Shown piece after piece: positions 45,264 to 55,248 of a DNA stretch of 64,000 bases. Below the pieces are notes generated by a model. That model was not told the DNA's origin. It did no database searches and saw only the letters and a program-made list of their open reading frames with translations. The position numbers and the translations under genes are program-made. Positions within the stretch are counted from its first letter, which is position 1, and every line of letters starts with the position of its first letter. Source of the stretch: Azolla caroliniana (taxonomy: Eukaryota > Polypodiophyta); the NCBI GenBank assembly GCA_043228905.1, contig JBHGNT010000013.1, forward strand, positions 15,004,001-15,068,000. The letters run 5' to 3'.

Positions 45264-48200
45264 TCAAGGCGCATTTGGAGGTAATGGAAGAAGTCCTTCT
45301 CTTTTCACCATCTCATATATGGTAATGGCAGAGAGTGTCTTCACATCAGCTGTCATTTTCCATAATGTGTTGTAAGGAACCACATGAACTTTGATAAACT
45401 CGCCATGGTCTTGAAGCCCTGTATTCTGCCCTTGTAGAGAATCAATGATCTAGAACCATGATAAAAGAGATTTTTGAGTCTTTCCATGATATGTGCATTA
45501 CAAACATCTCATCGACTATACTTAAGTATGTACAACACAAACATTCCATTTTACATTATGAGCATATACATGTCTAAATCTTCATTCACTATACTTATGT
45601 ATGTACAACATAACCATTTTACATTCTTCACATTATGTACATATACACATGCCTAATCTTCTCAGGATATTTACATCTTACCTCTCTTTTAACATGGCTC
45701 CTGTAAAGCATTAAAGTAATCCCCTCATCACATCCACCCTGTTCACACATCAACCAACATCGGATTATATCCTTTGAAGAGTGCTTTCCTTTTCTATGAT
45801 CAGATTCTAAGCCTTAATATTGTTCTATTTGGTCAAAAGCATTTTTAGTTGTAAGCCTTAATGTTGTTCTAATTAGTCAAAAGCATTTTGTTCATTAGAT
45901 TTACCGGAGAAGGGAAGATCTTCCTCCCTGTACACTCATCGAGAAAGTTTGTGAGATTTATGAGATCAGATGTTTTAATATGTATCCCTGTCTCCTCCTC
46001 GACCTGTTCATAACATGATGATATGAGAGCTAAATCAAGGAAAAGAAAAGATTTGACAATAGAAAAATCAAGTACAGAACACCTGTTTAGTTTTGTCGAA
46101 GATCCTATGCAACTAGTGTATTCAATGGCAATAGAATACCACACTTATTTTTTAATTACAAAGTGGATGTGGAAAATGATCGCATGAGTTTATGTTCCTT
46201 GGGTATAACAACAGACATTTGTGGACTATATTTCCAATCTTGAGAATGCATATCTGAACACAGTTTGTATCTGTATCCAAATTCATCATGATAGTATATT
46301 TAGACACTCCTTTATATTCAAAGAAACCTAGTTTCAGTTTAATATGAGATGCACATGTAGCATTGGGTAAGTCAGACAGTAGCTTAAAATTTTCAGGAGC
46401 TTTGAACCATCATTAATAAAAGTCAAGGCAGAAGATTATTCTACGGCAACCCATCTTGGTAGCTTACAAAAATCAGGAGCTTTAAATCATCTACCATTAA
46501 CTCCAAAGTGTTACATATCAGAGCAATTCATCTATATTCAAGTCCTAAAATCAGAAGGACGTTTATTACAGTCCTAAAATCAAGTTGTGGACACTAAAAA
46601 TACATTTCAGGGCAGATATGATGAAAATGGTAATTACCTTTTATCCTATGTTCCAGTCACTCTGACCATCATTGAGGAACCAAAACTTAGTTATCACTCT
46701 CATAACATTTTCAATTCTCATTGCATAATTTCACCAAACTGAGTAGCTCAGCTCATAATTTCACCAAACGGAATAATAGATGCAGAAATTCTGGTCTAAG
46801 AAGAGATTTAAAATATGTATTACCTCACGGGCTGCAGTTCCAACAAAATCCCCAGCATCATCATCCAACATGCCTGCAGGCAGCTCAAGGAGCACCCGTC
46901 CAACGGGAACTCTGGCCTGTACATAACCATACCAAAAATCTTTTGAAATATAAAAAGTCAAAATATTGATGTGCAAATGTTTAGAAATAATAATAGGAAA
47001 AAAACAGATGTGCAATGGTATACTTTAGACTAACCTGTTCTGTTAGAACTACGAACGTTTCTTTGTCAGATTCTAGCAACATAAGAATGGCCACTGCTCC
47101 ACCACGTGCAAATACAATACCAGGAAGCTGCATTTCAATTTGAAAGTTTTATGCACTCACACTATTTGAAATATGTAGCAATTATTTAATTGATCTGGGA
47201 TGAAAATTTTAAAGACAAAACTACTTCGAAATGACCTATAACAGAAAGTTGAACAAATGGTACAGTTGGGATACAGAAATTGATCCAAACAACGTAGATT
47301 TTTCTTAATGGTATCCAAACTTCTCTTTAGATATTGGCATCCCACAACTGTTTAAGAATCATGGTTAAGAAAACCTGCTGGAAAAGTCCTCTCCTATACC
47401 ATATTACTTTCAGCTACCAATACTCCATCGTATATCTTCTACCACAAGAACAGAAAACATCATTTTCAATATGACCTTATATCGCAAATTAAACTCTTAA
47501 TTTGGGTCCTACTAAGAATAAATCCTTCGTGTTGGGTTTAGGGGGTCATGTATTTCCTATGCGTAAAGGGAGCATTGCGATTCATGAATCAAGATTTTAG
47601 ATGAAACGGGCAAAACATTATACAGTAATATTACTCAAGTTTGCCAAAAGCATGTCTCCGTGATGCAATGCGAGAATGAAATTAGGGTCTTATTAAGGTA
47701 AAGCATTCCATCACTTTGATAGAATTTCAGTGAATAACATGCAAAAGGGGAAATTTCCCTATCCAATTGAGACTCACAAAAAGCAATGGGCGAAGAGATG
47801 GGATAACATGCTCCATGTTGTGAACATGATACTTTTTATTTGTCTTTGTGTAAAACCTTCCCTTGCAAACTCCCTATGGGAGCAATTGAATAGTTTAACC
47901 TTCCAGCCCAGTATATTAAAACCCACTTTAGCTGTTCTAGGAATGGGTGGAGAAGAAACAGTGAACCTACAAAAGTAGACACAATGAAATCTAACCCATC
48001 CATGCCAGAAGTCCTCACTGCATGACATAGACCTCAATAGAATGAGCTGGATAAAAAAACCTATTGTTTGATGAACTAAAAATTATTCTTATCACAGAGA
48101 TTGCATAGCGAATGTCAAGACTCAAGAGAATATAGATGTCCCAGCAGAACCAGCACATGAACTCACTGATTTCCCAGTTGCATCATCGATCACATCTGCT

Positions 48201-49530
48201 TTGAACTTCACAAAACCAACACGATTTCCGAACATATCAACACTTTGAATGGTAACACTTTTCAGAGAACAAGATGCTCCTCCATCTTTTGCTGGTTTCA
48301 ATATTCCTCTTTCACTCTTCAGATTTGACACCCACTGCTTGAATGGCGTTGAATCAATCGCTCTCCTGCAAGATAAGGAGAATATGTGCTTTTGAGAATT
48401 TTCTCAGTTTTTATGCACATGAGACCTTAGGAAAAATTTGATAGCCTTGATTATAAATAGCAGTGACAAAGAAGGAGATAAAACATAGGATTTCTGTTTC
48501 ATTAATATGTCCCCTGTTAGCCTTAGAAAATGCACTCATATATTAAATCTAGCGTGGAAAAGAATACCCCAAAAGAATGATCATGAAGGTCAGAATTAAT
48601 TATGATCCGCGAATTTCCTCCTTAACATTATTGTATAAAGCATAATACATAAGTATCATAGGCAGGCAAGAAGGATGGCATATGGCATGCTGCAATTCCA
48701 TGCCCAAGGTCAGTATATCTGCTACTCTCCACTCGAGATTCTGATTCTTGTTGACCTCGTCTTATTAGCTCATTTGACTTTGATTTTGATTTTCAGTGTA
48801 AATACAAACAGCAAAAACATGTCCTATCAATCCTCCAGCCTTTCAAATTCTGAAGCTAAAGGTGGTACTTTGAGCTTGAAAATCATAAAAATTCGTGTAC
48901 ATTTAGAGATCAACTTGACATGTTAGGACAGCCTGCCTCTGGTCATCAACAACTATCTACCAAGGATGGTCGAACTTCAATCTTGAGTGGAAGAGTTATA
49001 ATTTCATTCAGTCCTAAGATAACTTTGATCTTAGCCACATAAAATAAGATACAACAGCAAACACAAAGTGTACAACAAGACATAAAAATAAGGTATCTAG
49101 GTGCACAAAGAAGATTGGAAGAAAATGCATTACCTTATGTCAATATCGGCTACTCCAGGTGCACCAACGACATCCACCCAAGATCCTCCGATATCAACCT
49201 TGAGTGGACTATTGCAGTCTGAGTGCTTGCTCTTTTGGTCAATCTGGGCAGAACAAGCCAACATATGAACAGATCTCTGTTGCATAGTAGAGACTTGTTG
49301 TTTGGACCCACTTGGATACTTCCCCAAATTGTCAAGATTCTTCCTGCAAATGAAGCCCTGCAGTATGTAAGTGTAGGTTTAGACTGAAACATACATTGTT
49401 TCTGGTTCAGATATCTTCATTTTCTTTTTGTGGTGCTTGTTCGAATTAGAGTTCATCTTACCTCCGGTCTGGCAACATCTTTTCTTATTGTCAGGGCGAG
49501 TCTCCAAGAAGAAAGCACAACTCTGCCCAT
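45264..49530 (-). CDS. NUDT14: Nudix hydrolase 14-like ADP-sugar diphosphatase, plastid-targeted, eight exons
   Basis: Predicted to hydrolyse ADP-glucose or ADP-ribose, acting in the plastid as the plant NUDT14 family does. Exons on the minus strand: 49530-49462, 49357-49134, 48365-48167, 47127-47035, 46916-46824, 46003-45905, 45738-45682 and 45449-45264. All introns are GT-AG and phases match; the total is 1020 nt, giving 339 residues. The N-terminus (MGRVVLSSWRLALTIRK) is basic and Ser-containing without acids, like a transit peptide. Family landmarks are FKQWVSNLKSERGIL (~103-117), VDMFGNRVGFVKFKAD, GIVFARGGAVAILMLLES, and RVPVGRVLLELPAGMLDDD. The Nudix box ends REVEEETG (~225-232), then IFPSPGGCDE and HGEFIKVHVVPY. 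The Nudix box is split by an intron between E226 and V227. It is convergent with the BELL gene. The length is slightly above the ~309 residues of the Arabidopsis protein, as I recall it. Confidence 0.92.
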
Positions 49531-50391
49531 TTCACAGCAGCAGGGGAAGAAGAAGAATAAGAAGAAGAATATTCCAAGCAAAGTGTTAAGGTCTTACCAC
49601 ATTTGGAGGATCTTTCAGCCCATTTCTCCCCCACAAACCAAACCATACATGCATGACATACATACAATTTTACAATACATGCATGCTTATGCTATATGTA
49701 TATAATATATCGTGATGAATGTAGTTGATGAATGTTATGTGATAGTCTATAGATATGCATCTAAATGTATAAATGTTAAATACATATGCGTCTAAATGTA
49801 GTTGATGAATATTATGTGATAGATAGATATCATGGGCAAACTCAAAAATGATATAATCAGTTCTCTAAGGTTGGTCTAAGGTTTGTTTGGCTCTTGTTCA
49901 CATAACTTCTTCTTTTTTCCATAAAAAATATGCTCCATTGGTATTAAAACTAAAAAAGGCCACAGGCACTATACAAATAGTATATAATGTTTTGTTCCAT
50001 CTCCACAAGTATATATCATCAAAGAAAGGACCAAATATAAGCGATGGCATTTGGCAAGATAAGGATAATTATAATCCATGAATACAACTCTCAGCCTTTG
50101 CCAATAACTGTTAGATATAATCATTGATCAACCCCAAGTTGTAAATCTACCCCCATATGTACTCTTAGAGTGCACATTTTGTGATAGCTCCACAAATGAC
50201 TGTTAGATATAATCATTGATCAACCCCAAGTTGTAAATCTACCCCCATATGTACTCTTAGAGTGCACATTTTGTGATAGCTCCGCAAATGAGGAGCGATT
50301 AGTGTGCAACTTGACCATATGGGTCGATAAGGTGTTAATCTAGGAAACCGTAGATGCGTAGGACACAATGGATTTAGGAAAGAGCGAAATA
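49531..50391. other. Intergenic DNA upstream of the Nudix gene
   Basis: Probably includes the Nudix promoter. No gene seen. It contains the 93-bp tandem duplication described separately and AT-rich TATGTGATAGAT-type local repeats (49738-49830). Confidence 0.4.
50107..50291 (+). repeat. Two near-perfect tandem copies of a 93-bp unit
   Basis: The unit beginning CTGTTAGATATAATCATTG starts near 50107 and again 93 bp later. The copies differ at one position near the end (CTCCACAA/CTCCGCAA). Near-identity points to a recent duplication. Confidence 0.9.
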
Positions 50392-50668
50392 GGTAATAGC
50401 AGTGTTGGGCAAAGTCCCAGGAACAGTGTCAGCCTTCCGGTTGCATTGGGACTTTTGCCGGCCAAGGTGGGGGAATGCCGGAATTGATTCCGGCCAGGTT
50501 ATCCTACCAACAGGAATCTAGCCGGTTGATATTTTTTCAACCGGCTAGTTATATAGTTTTTTAAAAATATAGGTATGTATATATAACAAATATATAGATT
50601 TAACTTTCCCCCTCTTTCCCCCTCTTTCCCCCTTTCTTCCCTCTCGACTCTGCAAATAGTCACGTTTC

Positions 50669-50863
50669 TTGATCCCTGTTCACTATTTGCTTTCGTCTTC
50701 GTCTTCTGCTCCTTCTTCTTCTTCTTCTGCTTCATCTGCCCCTCCTGGAACAGACTACGTCACTCTCTTTCAACCTTCATATGGAAATGCTCTAACTGGA
50801 CTTGGTGCTTACACTCCAGGTATTCTCCATCATTCCCTTACAGAACTTTCTGCGGGAAATTTC
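50669..50863 (+). pseudogene. Possible captured exon fragment inside the hAT element
   Basis: The frame encodes a Ser/Ala/Pro-rich segment followed by PGTDYVTLFQPSYGNALTGL and GAYTPG, which has normal-protein composition rather than AT-rich noise. A CTCCAG|GTATTC donor-like site follows GAYTP. It may be a captured host exon; the source gene is not recognised. Confidence 0.35.
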
Positions 50864-51680
50864 CTTTGTTTTCTCTTCATCAGGTCGATTTTTTTTACTT
50901 CTCTTCTCGAATTTCTGTGTATAATTTTGTTTGTGACGTAGAACTGTGGTGACTCAGATGTGCATATCCATGCATTACATATAAGGTATATACAAAACCA
51001 TCATAAAAAAAATAGCATGCAACATAGCTAAATATAGTTCAAACTATAACCCAAGGTCCTTTGCAAACTTCAATATAGAGAGGTAATTCAGTTGTTGAGA
51101 TCTCGCTAGACTTAGTGATGACCAACTAATGGAATTGTATGATTGATTGGGTTTTGGAGGGCTTTAATTGATCTTTCAATGTTGGTTAATGACATTAAGG
51201 AAAGTAATTCCCCAAACTTTATGTATGATAGGTTCTGGCAAATGTTTCTCCCTTAGCCAGTGGAATGATGGCCAGATTCATTGACATGAAAAGACAATAA
51301 ACCCTCGCATTACATAGTCTTGTACAGAGATTAGATACACTAAATGATGCAAGAATGAATCCAATGGACAATTTGGAGGCATATTTAGAATAGTGGTGGT
51401 GATTAGTGAGGATCATAAGCATATATATGTTGAGATACATTACCCAATGCCCATAGGCATATATGACATGTTACTCCCATTAATCATGGTTTCATTATAT
51501 CTGAATTACCCAATGATAGATGGATCATCCAAACTTCCATCCACAGATTACCAAACTACCCATTAATCACTAACCATTACCCATTAGAGCTAGATAATGG
51601 AGTTCCTTTATACAAACCATTGGATACTAATCATTGATAGTAAAGGGGGAGGGAGGAGGGGGGAGGGACTTCTTTTCTCT

Positions 51681-52034
51681 TCATTTCTTGGGCTTACTGC
51701 TGAATGTCTTCTTGAACCACTTGAGGAGGCGAGTCGCGCCGTTGCGAGACGGCGGCTTGGGGCTAATAACATGGTGGTTATGCATCGGCACATTCGAAGA
51801 TAAGATAGACACGCTTCCGACGCTCTTGCTCCTAGCAAAGTGTCCACCAAGGGGTGAAGGTGGGCATTGAACTTGAGTAGTAGTAGTAGTAACTGTAGTA
51901 GTACCTATGAGTAGATGGATGCCTTTGTGATCTTCTCCCACGGAATGATCATTAGCATCACCAATTCCATTGCCATTGATGTGGGCATTACCATAGCCAT
52001 TGCCATTGCCAATACCATTGCCATTGTAATCCAA
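51681..52034 (-). CDS. Small ORF, possibly captured, inside the hAT element
   Basis: An ATG-initiated 117-residue frame. The N-terminal third is a Gly/Asn repeat (NGNGIGNGNGYGN) from a CAATGGC-type microsatellite. Then follow a Thr run, CPPSPLGGHFARSKSVGSV and a basic end RLLKWFKKTFSSKPKK. The C-terminal half has ordinary protein composition and could be the end of a captured host gene. No family recognised. It may equally be non-coding. Confidence 0.35.
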   Translation of the reverse strand: MDYNGNGIGNGNGYGNAHINGNGIGDANDHSVGEDHKGIHLLIGTTTVTTTTTQVQCPPSPLGGHFARSKSVGSVSILSSNVPMHNHHVISPKPPSRNGATRLLKWFKKTFSSKPKK

Positions 52035-52785
52035 TGCCCTCTATACAGTCCATTTCCCTTTTTTATCTTTTACTTCCTAATAGCCTAATCCTAATCTATA
52101 CATTAGTCATTACCTAATCTCTTTCAAAGCATCAAGCGTGACCCAATGGATTACTATCATGATTTAGAATGCCGATCATTAGATAACCTCCCATGATTTG
52201 TCACATAAGATTTGTTATATGTCGGTTTATGCTCGTTGTCGTGAAGAGATGAAATGCAGGATGAAGTGCAAAAGGCCCCTTTGTGAGGCTTATGCAAGCA
52301 TGTTGATGCCCCATAGGACAAAGTGATTGAAGTACACGCATGGATAAGGCTAATCATTTGTATGTTGTTGGTAACTTCAGGACATGACCCTATTGCAGTT
52401 CCATTTAGAGACTAATGAGGGGATCCCTTAACTTCACTAAATTGGATAGTAGATGACAAAGAGTACTACTACATGCGAAAAAATTATAGTTAGCTCCAAT
52501 TAATCAAATTGCTTGTCCACTAAGAAGAGAATACCTAAAGTGATCATTAAGATGACATGGGTCACATATGTTCAATTAATCGAATTGCCTGCCCATTGAG
52601 AAGAGATATACCAAAACTCATCACCAAGATGACAAGGGTTTAGGGGATGCATGTCTCTATGTTCCGGTTGACATTGTCGTTGGTAGGAATGTGGCCGGCC
52701 AAAATTTTAAAATTCCGGTTAGGTTCATGAGAAGCAGGAAAATTTCCGGTAGGGGCTACAAACTTTGCCCAACACTGGGTAATAG

Positions 52786-53112
52786 GATTGGCTAATCAAG
52801 TCAACTAGAATATTTTGTGGGCAAGTTACAATGTACTTAGTCTTGAAGTATGCCATTGACTTCAAGATAAGTACTATCTAGCACTAGCCTATATCTAGGG
52901 AGTTGGGTCATATTAAATGACAAGTCAGTTGACAGAAAATGAATATCTCCACTACTATCAATTGACATGCACATTTAATGTTACACTCAAACCAAACAGA
53001 GAATATAATCCACTCTCTTACACAGTGGTGTATTGATCATTAGTCCCCACTAATTTTGTAGTGAGCTGGTCCAGATCCCATCTAAGCTCTAAGGTGTGAG
53101 TGCATGGGTGAA
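52786..53112. other. Short intergenic stretch, nothing recognised
   Basis: AT-rich sequence between the hAT target duplication and the PPR remnant. No ORF, repeat or RNA gene seen. Confidence 0.4.
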
Positions 53113-53690
53113 CTACCGTTGTGAGCTATTCTCATATGTAATAGAAGTTTTGTTTTCATATATCCATCTCTGTGGTTGTAATTCTATATACCTATCTAAT
53201 TGATTCTCAATATTTCTAACAATAACACCTTTGATACGACAAGCTAGGAGACCACATATAAAGGTGATAGAATCGGGGACCATACCGTCAATCTCCAACA
53301 TGTGAAAACAAGTTAGTGTTTCATCGAAACATCCATGTTCTATAAGCTCTATCATCATTGCATTCCATGAGACCACATATGTCGTTAGAAGCGTATAGTA
53401 AAACTTCATGTTGCAGACAATGTTGGTTGAACTTGATTCCGCACATAGTAAAGCTCTTCACCATAACCATAGTCAACATATAGACAATTTCTTGCAATCC
53501 AAGAGAATACATTTCTTGTTGGTAGTCATGCTCAACCTACCTTGGCTGGTAGTTTGAAAACTTCATGTTTGCATTTGGTTCCGCATATACTAAAGACCAT
53601 ACTCAACATATAAACAACTTCCTGCAGTCCAAGAGAATACATTTCTTGCGGGTAGTCATGCTCAACATATACACCTTGGTTGTCCACTAG
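53113..53690 (-). pseudogene. PPR gene fragment
   Basis: The minus strand encodes TYVVSWNAMMIELIEHG, FDETLTCFHMLEIDGMVPDS and ITFICGLLAC, a clear P/L-type PPR motif of the VVSWNAMI...G..PDSITF kind. It is followed by frame-broken sequence. A segment of about 130 bp containing AGTCCAAGAGAATACATTTCTTG occurs twice (near 53385-53540 and 53560-53670), as expected for a duplicated PPR repeat. No intact ORF remains. The intact PPR gene at 55249 is nearby on the other strand. Confidence 0.65.
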
Positions 53691-54439
53691 CTATTGCTTC
53701 TGAAGTATTAGTTCACAGAACACATCCAATAATTCAATAAATAGCCATATATTGCATACATATCTTGAACCATTGGAGTAAATCAATCTTCTTATTGATA
53801 TACATATTAAATGGATTCTCAATTTAAATGACATATTAATTGGTTGGCCTACAAAGCGAGAATATTAATATTCGATATATAGGATTTGATCGAGCATTAG
53901 AAATTATCGACAAAAAAAGCAAACCATTCTAGACACAATGTAGGTGTACATAAGACAATAGAACCCCTCACACAAAAGTTAGAAATTTTCATCTCGATCA
54001 TGGCATTCATTTATGGGGCCATGTCATCAATCACGTGGTATTCATCCTCAAGTGCCATGTGATTATCATTTGAACTCCATGTTGATCCTAGACATGAGCA
54101 TCGACGAAAGATGGATCTCTCAAGTTCCTAGCTGGCATCTCGAGACAAAAGAATCTCAAATGCAAATGCAAGGGGTTATGCATAAGAAAACAATGGCATT
54201 TTGCATTTTAATGATAGCTTCTATCATAGTGGGCAAACATTACTCACATGGGTCACGATATATCAACAACATATACGCTACATTGCAATTCCTTGGCAAC
54301 ATCATATACCATTGGCTTCTTAGCATCACATTCGTTGATTAGAGGTTCAATCTTGTAGCATGGATCTCACATTAGGATGGACATCGCTCATGTGTGGAGA
54401 AATGGATGTTTGATATATGTATGTAGGGAAGGCATGCAG
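53691..54439. other. Intergenic, no supported gene
   Basis: A 109-codon ORF (54013-54342) has no recognisable domain and atypical composition. I treat it as chance. Confidence 0.4.
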
Positions 54440-54770
<331 letters not shown>

Positions 54771-55248
54771 TTTGTAAGAAACAATAGCAAGAACATGAAC
54801 GAGTGAAGAGTGCAAAAAAGAGAAGAAAACAGAGATTAGATGATGGATTTTGGGTTTAAACAGACTCGACATTTCTGGTTATGGCTAAGATGACAGAAAA
54901 ATGTCGCAATCCCCTGCTTTTTTTTTTCTGCAAAAGGAAGGAATTCTGTAATATTGCATTAATCATTGTATAGATGATAGATGCTGAATCCAAATTCTAT
55001 CAGGTATGCGGATTCTATCTTTAATTCCAAGAAATCAGTTGCTCAGCCTGAGTGTCGAACTTATGCAAAGTTTAGGTTATGCCATAGAAGACGAGTAAAA
55101 GCGTATTAAATTATTTCTCATTATTCCTTTTCTTTCTTCTGGGTCAATACTTGATGCAATTTATGATCTCTATGGTAGCCATTAACGATTGAATTCCTTG
55201 CTTTTTTTCAGTTGAATATAAATTGTGATAAAACCAGAAGTTCTGACG

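Larger units (their letters stand above)
50400..52777. mobile_element. Non-autonomous hAT-type DNA transposon
   Basis: Terminal inverted repeats CAGTGTTGGGCAAAGT (50400-50415) and its complement ACTTTGCCCAACACTG (52762-52777) are exact. They are flanked by a perfect 8-bp target duplication GGTAATAG (50392-50399 and 52778-52785). CAGTG ends and 8-bp duplications are hallmarks of the hAT superfamily. CCGG-containing motifs cluster in both subterminal regions (50440-50530 and 52660-52760), as for hAT transposase binding sites. The 2378-bp element has no hAT transposase ORF, so it must rely on a source elsewhere. It carries two host-like coding pieces, listed separately. Confidence 0.92.
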
